Source: Gracilimonas sp965227215
GTDB taxonomy: Bacteria; Bacteroidota; Rhodothermia; Balneolales; Balneolaceae
Direction: 5' to 3'
Length of the DNA stretch: 64,000 nt
Assembly: GCA_965227215.1 (NCBI GenBank)
Contig: OZ245729.1
Span: 1,488,001 to 1,552,000 of the forward strand
Made by a program: the position numbers and the translations under genes. The notes beneath the pieces were generated by a model. The model was not told the origin of the DNA. It made no database searches and saw only the letters and a program-made list of their open reading frames with translations. Positions 15,296-24,386 of the stretch are shown here, one piece after another. The number at the start of each line of letters is the position of its first letter. Positions within the stretch are counted from its first letter, which is position 1.

Positions 15296-16633
15296 CTAAC
15301 TACCGATAATCTTCTCTACTTCTTCTCTGTCCTTCGGTACATCCGTCAGGTTTTCGTATCCATCATCGGTTACCACAATGTTATCCTCTAAACGAATACC
15401 GCCAAACTCAAACATCTTGGTTAGTTTTTCAGCATTCAGGAATTGGGATTGAGTATCATCTTCGATAGCCGGTATCAATAATGCCGGAACAAAGTAACAA
15501 CCCGGCTCTATGGTAATAACCATTCCCGGCTGCAGGTCTCTTCGGGCGCGAAGGTATTTAATGCCCGGGCGATCAATTCGTTCTACTCCCTTCGGATATC
15601 CTCCCACATCGTGCGTGTCCAGCCCCAGGAAATGCCCCAACCCATGCGGGAAGAACAGCGCAAAAATGTCATTTTCCATGATATCGTCAATCGAACCTTT
15701 CACTAAATCCGCTTCTTTCAAACCCTTCATAATGGTTCGTGCAGCGTGCATATGCAGATCTTCCATTTTTACGCCCGGTTCAATTTTTTCAATCGATGTA
15801 TTCAAAGCAGCAAGCACTGCATCGTATACTGCAGCTTGGGTATCGGTAAATTTTCCGTTAGCAGGATAGGTTCGGGTGATATCTGATGCGTAGCCTTGGT
15901 ACTCATGACCGGCATCCAGCAGAAATAAATCTCCGTCCTTAATCTGGCTGGTATTTTCTACATAGTGAAGAATCGCACTGTTCTTACCGCCTGCAAATAT
16001 TCCGTTATACGCATCTTGTTGCAGGCCGTTTTCATACTGGATTTTAGTGAATAGCGCCTTCAACTCATATTCATACATGCCCGGCTTTATGGCTTTCATA
16101 ACCTCGGTATGTGCCAAATTATTCACTTTGGCAGACTTCCGCATGTATTCCAGCTCTTCGTCTGTTTTTAGTACCCGGCAATAGGTAAGAGCATCATGCA
16201 GCGCTTCCACATCAGCTTCAAATCCGCGATCCAGATCTTCGATCAGTTCCGCATCGGCCTCGTTCAGGCAGTACACTTTCTCCGGCTTAATCTTATTCAG
16301 CACCGTCAGGATTTCATTCGCATAATGAAGATGATCCGGGTTGTATTGCTCCTGATAGGTATCCAGCGACTTCACATATCCATGCCACACCGCGTATTGC
16401 GCATCCCGCTTGGGTACAAACAAATGATATTCTTCGGTCTTCAGGTCAAGGATAAGAGCACATTCAGGCTCGTTCACACCCGTCAAATACCAGAAATTGG
16501 ACTCTTGCCGAAACGGGTATTCGTAATCCGTCTCATTCCGGTACAGGATATCGGAGCCCTGTATAAATACTACTCCGTTCTGGCCTTCATCAAATAGTGA
16601 AAATAGTTTTTCGCGGTGCTTCTGATGCATCAT
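15296..16633 (-). CDS. pepP: Xaa-Pro aminopeptidase (M24B, PepP-like)
   Basis: Cytosolic metallopeptidase removing the N-terminal residue before proline. 445 aa: an N-terminal creatinase-like domain (1-170, with FWYLTGVNEPECALIL) and a pita-bread catalytic domain. Metal ligands are visible: the Asp pair in LLDAGHEYQGYASDITRTYP, His in FPHGLGHFLGLDTHD, and Glu in ITIEPGCYF and RLEDNIVVT. Single gene between the toxin-antitoxin pair and an orphan restriction-like gene. Confidence 0.93.
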   Translation of the reverse strand: MMHQKHREKLFSLFDEGQNGVVFIQGSDILYRNETDYEYPFRQESNFWYLTGVNEPECALILDLKTEEYHLFVPKRDAQYAVWHGYVKSLDTYQEQYNPDHLHYANEILTVLNKIKPEKVYCLNEADAELIEDLDRGFEADVEALHDALTYCRVLKTDEELEYMRKSAKVNNLAHTEVMKAIKPGMYEYELKALFTKIQYENGLQQDAYNGIFAGGKNSAILHYVENTSQIKDGDLFLLDAGHEYQGYASDITRTYPANGKFTDTQAAVYDAVLAALNTSIEKIEPGVKMEDLHMHAARTIMKGLKEADLVKGSIDDIMENDIFALFFPHGLGHFLGLDTHDVGGYPKGVERIDRPGIKYLRARRDLQPGMVITIEPGCYFVPALLIPAIEDDTQSQFLNAEKLTKMFEFGGIRLEDNIVVTDDGYENLTDVPKDREEVEKIIGS

Positions 16634-16705
16634 TGCTATATAAATTTGATTGATTGTAAGGATGTCAAGAATACCAAAATGCCTGACTAATATCGACTCA
16701 GCTCA

Positions 16706-17623
16706 TCAGGAATGTTGGCTTAATAAATCATGAAAACCGGCTACTAAATTCCCTATTTCTTTGTCGAAACTGAATTCCATTTCGTTTACCGGATCTATTT
16801 TTTGAACTCCGTTTCCAGAATGAACCTCAGCAGCCGATTTATCTTTCTCTGAAAGTACATTCAACGACATGGTTAAAAAAGCGATATTACCTCCATCCAC
16901 ATTCAGAACTGCATTCAGACGTGTATCTCCGAAAGCATTGGCGGAAAGGCATATCCCTACCTTCCGGTTCTCTTCCACCCCAAAAATGCGATAGTAATGA
17001 GCCAGTGAAAACTCCGAAGGAAAATCATCAAAATCTAAATACTTCACCGGTTGGTGGTCTTCGCTGTACAACTCAATACATGATTTCAGTGCAAATGATT
17101 CTGTGTTTGAATTCACTTTGCCTCCAACAAAACTGCGTTCAGTCCAGTATCCTAAATCCTCACGTGATAATTCTTTTGTGGGTTGATATAACTTTGGTAG
17201 CTCCGGTAGTAATTGAACTTCTTCCCCTTCAACCTTAAACCAATAATCCAGTGTTCCGTTACTTACAAGCAGATAAGGAGCACCAACTTTCTGATTATAT
17301 CTTGCCACCTGAATGGCTGCTTTTTCATCCAGCTTGATGTCGGGGGCCTTACACTCAACTAGCAGCTGTGGCTTGAATTCATTGTTATAACAGATGATAT
17401 CGGTGCGGGAAGAGGATTTGTCGCCGGGAAGTTTTACCGGGCTCTCAAAGGAAATGCGGGAAGCCGACACCCCTGCTTCCAAAATCAGATAATCTACCAA
17501 AGCAAGACGAACCTGCTCTTCGGGGCGAATTGCAAACGTCTTTTTCAGAATGGGATTCCAGAGCCTTTTTTCTCCATCCCTGAACCTGAACTGAGGATAA
17601 TGTGAGAGAGCTTTGCTTAACAA
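16706..17623 (-). CDS. Orphan HsdR N-terminal domain protein (PD-(D/E)XK-like)
   Basis: 305 aa. The N-terminal half (about 20-150) matches the type I restriction enzyme R-subunit N-terminal domain family: EEQVRLALVDYLI, RTDIICYN (Asp), LLVECKAPDI (ExK) and QVARYNQKVGAPYLLVSNG (Gln, Tyr), so the nuclease-type residues are intact. The C-terminal half has no motor domain. No hsdM or hsdS is near. Such solitary proteins are common in Bacteroidota and their role is unknown. Confidence 0.8.
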   Translation of the reverse strand: MLSKALSHYPQFRFRDGEKRLWNPILKKTFAIRPEEQVRLALVDYLILEAGVSASRISFESPVKLPGDKSSSRTDIICYNNEFKPQLLVECKAPDIKLDEKAAIQVARYNQKVGAPYLLVSNGTLDYWFKVEGEEVQLLPELPKLYQPTKELSREDLGYWTERSFVGGKVNSNTESFALKSCIELYSEDHQPVKYLDFDDFPSEFSLAHYYRIFGVEENRKVGICLSANAFGDTRLNAVLNVDGGNIAFLTMSLNVLSEKDKSAAEVHSGNGVQKIDPVNEMEFSFDKEIGNLVAGFHDLLSQHS

Positions 17624-17676
17624 TGGATTAGGTTCTGTTTCAAACGCATTGCATTAATCTACAGATAATAAAAATA

Positions 17677-17736
17677 GCTTTCAGCGTTCAGCTATCAGTT
17701 TTAGTCACTTAATACTGATAGCTGAAGCCTGAAAGC
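17677..17736 (-). terminator. Word-built inverted repeat after yidC
   Basis: Arms 17677-17698 and 17715-17736 (22 bp each) are reverse complements with two mismatches and a 16 nt loop, made from the words GCTTTCAG, TTCAG and CTATCAG. It lies 11 nt after the yidC stop codon and probably serves as the terminator of the rpmH-rnpA-yidC operon. Confidence 0.55.
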
Positions 17737-17747
17737 CAAAAGCTGAC

Positions 17748-19550
17748 TTACGCCTTGGCCTCTTCCTTGTCTCCGTGCAGGCTTCGCTTAATGAAGAACT
17801 GCTGGATAATGGAAAGCACGTTGAAAATGAGGTAATACAAACTCAGTCCGGCCGCAAAGTTGTTGAAGATAAATAACAGCATTACCGGGAAAATGTATTG
17901 CAACATCTTCATTTGTCCGGCCATTGGGCTGCTTCCGCCACCGCCGCTCATCCCACCGGTAAGTTTACTTTGGACGACCATCGCTGCCGTCATCAACAGT
18001 ACAAAACCGGCAATCTGTTCTCCCAAAAACGGAATACTGAACGGCAGGCTAAGAATATAATCCGGAGCCGAAAGGTCGGTAGCCCAGAGAAATTCTTCCT
18101 GACGGATTAAAATCGAGTTCTGGAAATAACGCCAAAGGGTAATCAAAATTGGGAACTGAAGCAGGTTAGGCAAACAACCACCCAATGGATTTACCTTGTT
18201 TTTCCGGTACAGATCCATCGTTGCTTTTTGCTGCTTCTGCGGATTGTCTTTGTACTTCTCTTGTATCTCCTTCATCTGAGGCTGCAGCTCACCCATGGCG
18301 GCCATACTCTTGTAACTCTTGTAGGTTAGCGGAGAAAGAACCAGCTTAACCAGAGCGGCAAACACAATAATGATCACCCCAAAGTTGGAAATAAAACCTG
18401 ACAGAAATTCAAAGAAAGGTATCACCAGCCACTTCACAAAAGGATCGGAGAACCAGCGCAGCCAGCTCCATCCTATATCCACCATATCGTAGGCATGATC
18501 ATCCACCTTAACGATTTCACGGTATTTCATTGGTCCTACATACATCTGGAATGCAGCAGCACCCTGTTCGTCTAAATCCGTTCGGATTGAAGAACGGTAT
18601 CGGTGTTCTGTATTTTGATTGTCCGCAGCGCCTGTTACTTCACCAATCAGCATGGCAGCATCGGTGGGCGACATTGGCTTGATTAGCTGTGTAAAAAATT
18701 TCGTTTTGGTAGCCGCCCAGTCAATATTTCCGTTGATGGTGGTTTCTTCACGGCCGGCCTCATCAAGTTTAAATTGTTCCAGTTCCCCGCCGGCATATAC
18801 ATAAGCGGAGGTCGCAAGCGCATCCTGGGTGTGATCTTTTTCAGTAAATCGGAGCGGGGATGTCCACCCAAAATCAATACTTCTTCCCACTACATAATCC
18901 TGAAGACCTACGAACTGCACATCAACATCAATCTCATAATTTTCGCCATTGAGCAAATAAGTCAGAATAACTTCACGGCCATCCTCAAGGTCCAGCTCAT
19001 AGCGAATTTCCCGCTGTTCGCCGGAAGCAATATTCATGCTTGAACCGGGTGTTACCTGCTCAAAGAGGATATTCTGGGTTTCAACATTGTAATTCTCCGT
19101 TGATAAAAATCCGATGTTATAAGCAGAATGTGCTGTATCCGCAATTAGCTGAACCGGACGACCGTCCCAGGTATCATAATTATTAAGGATAAATGAATTA
19201 GGTCCTGCCCCGCGATTGGTAAAGGTAACGGTGTAAAGCGGAGTGGTAACTTCGATTTCAGTTTCTTCAGTAACCGGGCTACTGGCAAATAATCCGCGAA
19301 CTTGTGGTGCATCATCCTGCTCTTGGCTAATGGATTGTTCTCGGGGTTGTGTTTGCTGTTGTTCTTCGTCAGCGACCGCTGTTCGCTCTAATGAATCTTG
19401 TCGGTTTTGCTCAATCTGAGCAAGGCTGTCCTGGACCGCCTGTTCTCTTCTTTGGTTTGCCAGTTCTTCTTCGGACGGCATTGTGAAATAAAACCATCCC
19501 AGCATGAGTAGAAAAATTAAAACAAATCCGGTTGCGGTATTCTTATCCAA
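17748..19550 (-). CDS. yidC: Membrane protein insertase YidC
   Basis: Inserts proteins into the inner membrane with or without SecYEG. 600 aa: an N-terminal membrane anchor (about 6-24), an acidic/Gln-rich linker, a large periplasmic P1 domain (about 95-345), and the conserved core (about 370-595) with FGVIIIVFAALVKLVLSPLTYKSYKSM, NKVNPLGGCLPNLLQFPI and the final helices. It follows rnpA by 12 nt, in the classical rpmH-rnpA-yidC order but without yidD. Confidence 0.96.
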   Translation of the reverse strand: MDKNTATGFVLIFLLMLGWFYFTMPSEEELANQRREQAVQDSLAQIEQNRQDSLERTAVADEEQQQTQPREQSISQEQDDAPQVRGLFASSPVTEETEIEVTTPLYTVTFTNRGAGPNSFILNNYDTWDGRPVQLIADTAHSAYNIGFLSTENYNVETQNILFEQVTPGSSMNIASGEQREIRYELDLEDGREVILTYLLNGENYEIDVDVQFVGLQDYVVGRSIDFGWTSPLRFTEKDHTQDALATSAYVYAGGELEQFKLDEAGREETTINGNIDWAATKTKFFTQLIKPMSPTDAAMLIGEVTGAADNQNTEHRYRSSIRTDLDEQGAAAFQMYVGPMKYREIVKVDDHAYDMVDIGWSWLRWFSDPFVKWLVIPFFEFLSGFISNFGVIIIVFAALVKLVLSPLTYKSYKSMAAMGELQPQMKEIQEKYKDNPQKQQKATMDLYRKNKVNPLGGCLPNLLQFPILITLWRYFQNSILIRQEEFLWATDLSAPDYILSLPFSIPFLGEQIAGFVLLMTAAMVVQSKLTGGMSGGGGSSPMAGQMKMLQYIFPVMLLFIFNNFAAGLSLYYLIFNVLSIIQQFFIKRSLHGDKEEAKA

Positions 19551-19562
19551 AAGTACAGATGT

Positions 19563-19994
19563 TTAAATAGGTGAAGGTTTGGAAATCAGGATTGAACGTA
19601 ACTGCTGCAGCAGGTCTGTAACGCTACGTTCGGCCATATCAAAAGTGAGATTAGCGTGTTTTGCCATAAAAACGTAGTGGAGTCCCATGTCGGTTATTTC
19701 AGGCAATTCGGTAATGATATGTTGATTTAGCCGGTAAGCTTCACGTAGAAGTCGCTTGGTGCGAATACGTTTTACAGCGTTACCGATTTTTTTTGGAGCG
19801 ATGAAGCCAACAAGAACATTCTTATCGGCGTTGGGATATATGCGGTAGCGAAGGTTTACTTCTTTTGATTTGAGAAGAGAGGAGCTTGTAAACAGCTCCT
19901 CAAAATTTCGCCTGCCACGTAAAATGTGAGATTTAGGTAAAGTAAATCTGCGATCAGGAGAACCCGTAAGGTTACTTGGCTCCTTTTCTCTCAT
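19563..19994 (-). CDS. rnpA: Ribonuclease P protein component RnpA
   Basis: Protein subunit of RNase P, tRNA 5' maturation. 143 aa with the RNR motif region (AVKRIRTKRLLREAYR) and LPKSHILRGRRNFEELF at the start of the fold. No in-frame start codon lies close to the fold start; the only ATG is at 19994, inside the last codons of rpmH, giving a 23 nt overlap and about 18 extra basic/acidic N-terminal residues. Translational coupling to rpmH is likely. Confidence 0.92.
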   Translation of the reverse strand: MREKEPSNLTGSPDRRFTLPKSHILRGRRNFEELFTSSSLLKSKEVNLRYRIYPNADKNVLVGFIAPKKIGNAVKRIRTKRLLREAYRLNQHIITELPEITDMGLHYVFMAKHANLTFDMAERSVTDLLQQLRSILISKPSPI

Positions 19995-20130
19995 CGCTAA
20001 CGGTTAGCTTATGACGGCCTTTCTTGCGACGGTTTTTCAATGTCTTGCGTCCATTTTTGGTAGACATGCGTTCGCGGAAACCGTGCTTGTTCTTTCGCTT
20101 CTTGTTACTTGGTTGATACGTGCGTTTCAT
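19972..20130 (-). CDS. rpmH: 50S ribosomal protein L34
   Basis: 52 aa, highly basic: MKRTYQPSNKKRKNKHGF, RERMSTKNGRKTLKNRR and RKKGRHKLTVSD, an unmistakable L34. The C-terminus is slightly longer than usual (SDERKGAK) and overlaps the rnpA start. First gene of the rpmH-rnpA-yidC operon; dnaA, its usual divergent neighbour, is 16 kb away. Confidence 0.97.
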   Translation of the reverse strand: MKRTYQPSNKKRKNKHGFRERMSTKNGRKTLKNRRKKGRHKLTVSDERKGAK

Positions 20131-20173
20131 GAATTAGGATATTTTGCATTCAATTTCTTATCCGAAAAGACTT

Positions 20174-20181
20174 CAAATATA
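20174..20181 (-). promoter_or_regulatory. Candidate -7 box for the rpmH operon
   Basis: TATATTTG on the minus strand, an exact TAnnTTTG match 43 nt upstream of the rpmH ATG. No convincing -33 TTG was seen. Confidence 0.4.
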
Positions 20182-20348
20182 AAGAGAATCTCAGAAAAAT
20201 CAGAACTATTATTTACTGTTTAAATACCTTGCAGGGAACAACAGTCCCGTCATCAGATTTAAATGGGCAGATGTGTTCTTATTTGAATTCTTTTTATCAC
20301 CTTAAGTCATTAAATTAATTTAAATTATAAATCGATAGAAATGCTGAA

Positions 20349-21131
20349 ATGACAATCATAAAGAAAACGATTCGTCTGTTTTTTATCATTTTTTTATTCT
20401 GGGGTGAAACTTGCCCTGCTCAGGATGGCTCACTAGCAAGCGGTCTTCTGCTGGAGGCCGGACGCCATTTTGATAGATCAGAAGAAAAAGAAGCACTGAA
20501 CATCTACCTCGAAGTTTTAAAAGAGGAACCCCAGAATTTCGAAGCCCTTTGGCACACCAGCCTCATTTATGCCCGCGTAGGTTATCGCTACGATTCAAAA
20601 GATGAGATGATGGAAAACTACCAGAAGGCATTAACCTATGCTGAAAAAACTTTGAAGCTATACCCGGATAAAGGGTATTCTCATTTTGTATATGCTGTGG
20701 CACAAGGTCGTATTTCTGATCTTTCCAATTCTCAAACCCGCATCAAAAAATCCCATATCGTAAAAAAACATGCCCAAAAAGCCGTTGAGATGCTACCGGA
20801 TTACGCACCCGCCTGGCATTTGCTGGGGCTGTGGCACAGTAAAATAGCGAATGTGGGATCCGCCAGGCAGTTTGCGGCCGGTTTATTTTCTGACGGACTC
20901 CCGGAAGGTGCCTCCAATCAAAAAGCTGTGGAGTACATGCAAAAAGCGATGCACTTACAACCCGAGCAGACCCTGCGCTACAAGCTGGACTTAGCCCGAC
21001 ATTACGAACGAGCTGGAGAGAAGAACAAAGCTATTCAAACGCTGAAAGAAATCCTTCAAATCACCCCAAAGAATGATATTGACAGGTGGAATTTGGAACG
21101 TGCCCGGGAATTATTGAATAAACTTACATAG
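20349..21131 (+). CDS. Exported TPR repeat protein
   Basis: 260 aa with a signal peptide (about 1-24, ending CPAQ) and tetratricopeptide-like helices: ALNIYLEVLKEEPQNFEALWHTSLIYARVG, AHFVY-type pairs, HAQKAVEMLPDYAPAWHLLGLW (shortened here to fragments) and KAIQTLKEILQITPKND. It probably acts as a periplasmic or envelope scaffold; similar proteins are frequent in Bacteroidota. Single gene between the rpmH operon and the CotH gene. Confidence 0.8.
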   Translation: MTIIKKTIRLFFIIFLFWGETCPAQDGSLASGLLLEAGRHFDRSEEKEALNIYLEVLKEEPQNFEALWHTSLIYARVGYRYDSKDEMMENYQKALTYAEKTLKLYPDKGYSHFVYAVAQGRISDLSNSQTRIKKSHIVKKHAQKAVEMLPDYAPAWHLLGLWHSKIANVGSARQFAAGLFSDGLPEGASNQKAVEYMQKAMHLQPEQTLRYKLDLARHYERAGEKNKAIQTLKEILQITPKNDIDRWNLERARELLNKLT

Positions 21132-21323
21132 CATTTTGAAAAACTGGCTCCACATCAAATGAGAGCGTGTTACGCCTGGTTAATAAGTGTGAGTTAAAAC
21201 TATATCCCTTTATGAACCGCCTCTATAAACTAAAGCTTTCCTAATGGGTTGGCTCTGTTCTTATTCCTTATATTTATTCCCAATGAGCCGATAATTGTCT
21301 GCATACATCCCAAATATAATTCT

Positions 21324-24320
21324 ATGAAAAAATTCTTTTCCGCTGTCCTGCTTGCAAGCCTAATGTTTAGCACTTCAGTTTTTGCTCAGGTTAAAATCAA
21401 TGAAATAGTTGCCTCTAATGCTTCCTCGCATGCTGACCAAAACGGTGACAACGACGACTGGGTAGAGCTCTATAATGCCGGCTCTGTTTCCGTTAACCTT
21501 GCCGGGATGTATGTTTCTGATGACCCTGCACAGCTCGACAAATGGCAGATTCCATCCGGGCAAAGTGCTACCACAACTATTTCTCCGGGAGAGTTTCTGA
21601 TTCTTTGGTTTGATAAGGATACCGAACAGGGTGTTTTACACGTGGACATGAAACTTAGCGCTGATGGTGAATCTGTACTCATCACTGATTCTGATGGAGA
21701 GACTCTAATCGATTCGGTTACTTTTGGAGCACAATCCACAGATATAGCCTGGGGAAGAACACCCGACGGCACCGGATCTTTCAAGTTCCTGAACCCTTCG
21801 CCCGAAGCAAGTAATGCCGGCAACGAAATTCAAGAGCAGGCAGAACAACCGGTGTTTTCTTTGGAATCCGGCTTTTATTCAGGCTCAGAAGTTATAGGCA
21901 TTTCCTCTGCTACTGAAAGTGCAGAGATCCGATATGAAATTGGCGGTGCTGTACCCACTCCCAACTCTCCTTTATATGAAGGGCCCATAACCGTTGACTC
22001 CTCTTCCGTGATCCGAGCCATCGCTTTTGCTCCAGGTTTTGCGGCAAGTGAAATCGCCACCAACAGCTATTTCTTCGAGGAAACCCATACCCTCCCTATC
22101 GTATCTTTTGTAATGGAGCCCGACAGTCTCTTTGACTACGATAAGGGCATGTATGTTATCGGCGATTCTTCCGAGGCCAGTGATGACTATCCGTGGTTTG
22201 GAGCCAATTTTTGGGAAGAGTGGGAATACCCGGTTCATATTGAATATATGAAGCCCGGTGGGTCCGTCGAATTTGAATTTGATGCGGGAGCCAGTATCGG
22301 AGGTAACTTCAGCCGAGCCTTTCCTAAAAAGTCATTCATTATCAATAACAATGCCGATTATGGGATCGATGAGCTGGAGTATGAACTCTTCCCGGAAAAC
22401 GATTACGATACGTATGATGGATTTGGACTGAGGGCCGGAGCCGAAGAGCGTTCCAGATTGCTCAACGAGATGATGTACACCATCAACAAACAATGGGGCC
22501 ACAAAAATGCTATGCAGGCATATGAGCCGGTTGTGTTGTACATCAATGGCAAATACTGGGGCATCTATAATTTACAGGAGCGTAAAAACGATGACTTTGT
22601 CGAATCACGCTATGGATATGATGACATAGACATGATTAAGGACTACGATGAAGTGAAAGATGGTACGTATGATGCCTATCAGGAGCTGCTGGATATTTTT
22701 CAGGATGAGTCACTGACCGAAGCCGAGTTTTTTACTTTGGCGGATTCCCTCATCGACCTGGAAAGTTTTACCGATCACTGGATTTATCAGGTGTACAGTT
22801 CTCATGGTGATCCCAACAACTTACGGTACTGGAGACCTCAGACTGCAGAGGGCAAATGGCACTTTATCTCTCATGATTTTGACTGGTGGAAAAACCTGGA
22901 TAATGAACCCGAAACTTATATTCCCGTTTTTACTCAGTATTTAGCAAAAGATCCTGAAGGATTCTGGCTCATCGGTCGTATGATGCAAAACCCAACCTAT
23001 CGGGAAATATTCCTGAATAGGCTTGCCGATATGCTGAATACTGCTTTCCAGCCCGAGTACATGATCAGTATAATTGATTCTATAGATACGGCTATCGACC
23101 CTGAAATGCCTCGCGACATTGAGCGATGGGATGAGGGGTGGTATGATAACAGTGGGCCGACCGAATACAGTATGGAGTATTTTTACTACGGACTGGAAGA
23201 AGATGACTATGGTTTGGCTGTCCCTTATGTGCTGGATTACCCGGATTTCATTTATTCGGAAATTCAAGATACCCTTCAAATCGATACCGTCCGGGTGCAT
23301 CTAGCTCAGACTACTGAGGGTAGTATTAAGCTCAACTCCATCTCTCCGGATGTTTCTACTCAGGGTTGGTCGGGAATTTATTTTACTGGTACAACCATCA
23401 CCCTGGAAGCAACACCGGAACCCGGCCTGGAATTACAGCATTGGCTTGTTGATGGAGAAGAAGCGGGCCAAAATAATACCCTGACTGTTGAACTCGGCGC
23501 AGTGCCCGTTCAAATAGAAGCTGCTTTCCAGCCCGTAGTGCATGATGAAATTGTGATCAACGAAATTAATTACAACCCCAGCGATGACTTTGATGCCGGT
23601 GACTGGGTTGAGTTGTATAATTACTCCACCACCACTATCGACCTTTCCGGTTGGGTATATAAAGATGAAGACGATGCCCACGAATTTGTAATACCAAACG
23701 GCACCTCCATTGCTGCCGACGGTTATTTAGTGATCAGTAACGATACGGCTGCTTTCAAACAGCTTCATCCCAATGCAGCGTTTGTGAAAGGAGAAGCTGA
23801 TTTCGGATTGAGCGGCGGCGGAGATCAGGTCCGGATTTTTAACCCGAATAATTCACTCATCGACTTTGTGGAGTATAAGGATGAAGCTCCTTGGCCCCTA
23901 GAAGCTGACGGGAATGGCTCAACACTTGAATTAAAGAATTATGAACTCGATAATTCTAAAGCTGAAAGCTGGGTGGCTTCCGAAGAAACAGGAGGAACTC
24001 CATCTGCTTCCAATGATGGATTAATAAACAGCAGTGAAGAGGAAGGGGTAGCTCCGAAAGCTTTCGCTTTACATCAAAATTATCCTAATCCGTTTAACCC
24101 AACTACCCGAATTTCTTTTTCACTGGCAAAAGCTTCCCCCGTAGAGGTTAGCGTGTATAACATGCTCGGGCAAGAGGTGCGAAAACTCGTGAATGAACCC
24201 ATGCAAAGCGGAGAACACACGCTTACCTTTGACGCCCGTAACCTGCCGAGTGGTGTATATATTTACCGGTTAACCGCAGGTAAGTTTACCGAAACCAAGA
24301 AAATGATTCTGCTTAAATAA
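21324..24320 (+). CDS. Secreted CotH kinase-family protein with lamin-tail domains and T9SS sorting signal
   Basis: 998 aa from ATG 21324, which starts a signal peptide (MKKFFSAVLLASLMF...VFAQ); the frame is open 25 codons further to a TTG. Approximate order: lamin-tail domain 22-160, FN3-associated chitobiase-like repeat 175-240, CotH domain 255-615 (GNFSRAFPKKSF, NLQERKNDDFV, FISHDFDWWKN), Bacterial repeat about 660-725, second lamin-tail 730-870, and a type IX sorting domain 905-998 (NYPNPFNPTT, VYNMLGQEVRKL, SGVYIYRL). CotH proteins include spore-coat protein kinases; the substrate here is unknown. Expected to be exported and anchored on the cell surface. Confidence 0.88.
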   Translation: MKKFFSAVLLASLMFSTSVFAQVKINEIVASNASSHADQNGDNDDWVELYNAGSVSVNLAGMYVSDDPAQLDKWQIPSGQSATTTISPGEFLILWFDKDTEQGVLHVDMKLSADGESVLITDSDGETLIDSVTFGAQSTDIAWGRTPDGTGSFKFLNPSPEASNAGNEIQEQAEQPVFSLESGFYSGSEVIGISSATESAEIRYEIGGAVPTPNSPLYEGPITVDSSSVIRAIAFAPGFAASEIATNSYFFEETHTLPIVSFVMEPDSLFDYDKGMYVIGDSSEASDDYPWFGANFWEEWEYPVHIEYMKPGGSVEFEFDAGASIGGNFSRAFPKKSFIINNNADYGIDELEYELFPENDYDTYDGFGLRAGAEERSRLLNEMMYTINKQWGHKNAMQAYEPVVLYINGKYWGIYNLQERKNDDFVESRYGYDDIDMIKDYDEVKDGTYDAYQELLDIFQDESLTEAEFFTLADSLIDLESFTDHWIYQVYSSHGDPNNLRYWRPQTAEGKWHFISHDFDWWKNLDNEPETYIPVFTQYLAKDPEGFWLIGRMMQNPTYREIFLNRLADMLNTAFQPEYMISIIDSIDTAIDPEMPRDIERWDEGWYDNSGPTEYSMEYFYYGLEEDDYGLAVPYVLDYPDFIYSEIQDTLQIDTVRVHLAQTTEGSIKLNSISPDVSTQGWSGIYFTGTTITLEATPEPGLELQHWLVDGEEAGQNNTLTVELGAVPVQIEAAFQPVVHDEIVINEINYNPSDDFDAGDWVELYNYSTTTIDLSGWVYKDEDDAHEFVIPNGTSIAADGYLVISNDTAAFKQLHPNAAFVKGEADFGLSGGGDQVRIFNPNNSLIDFVEYKDEAPWPLEADGNGSTLELKNYELDNSKAESWVASEETGGTPSASNDGLINSSEEEGVAPKAFALHQNYPNPFNPTTRISFSLAKASPVEVSVYNMLGQEVRKLVNEPMQSGEHTLTFDARNLPSGVYIYRLTAGKFTETKKMILLK

Positions 24321-24326
24321 CTTACA

Positions 24327-24363
24327 AAAACGTAAAGCGGACAGGTTGTCCGCTCTACGTTTT
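24327..24363. terminator. Bidirectional terminator between the CotH gene and glyS
   Basis: Two 17 bp arms (24327-24343 and 24347-24363) pair with a single mismatch around a 3 nt loop; the arms begin AAAA and end TTTT, so both convergent genes can use it. Confidence 0.85.
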
Positions 24364-24386
24364 AACAAAGCTTATCTAGTCAGACT

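Noticed and set aside
20011..20223. 70-codon plus-strand frame near 20.0 kb
   Set aside because: Antisense to rpmH, which is certain; translation has no family.
21132..21323. Possible small RNA in the TPR-CotH spacer
   Set aside because: No stable paired arms, terminator or conserved motif visible.
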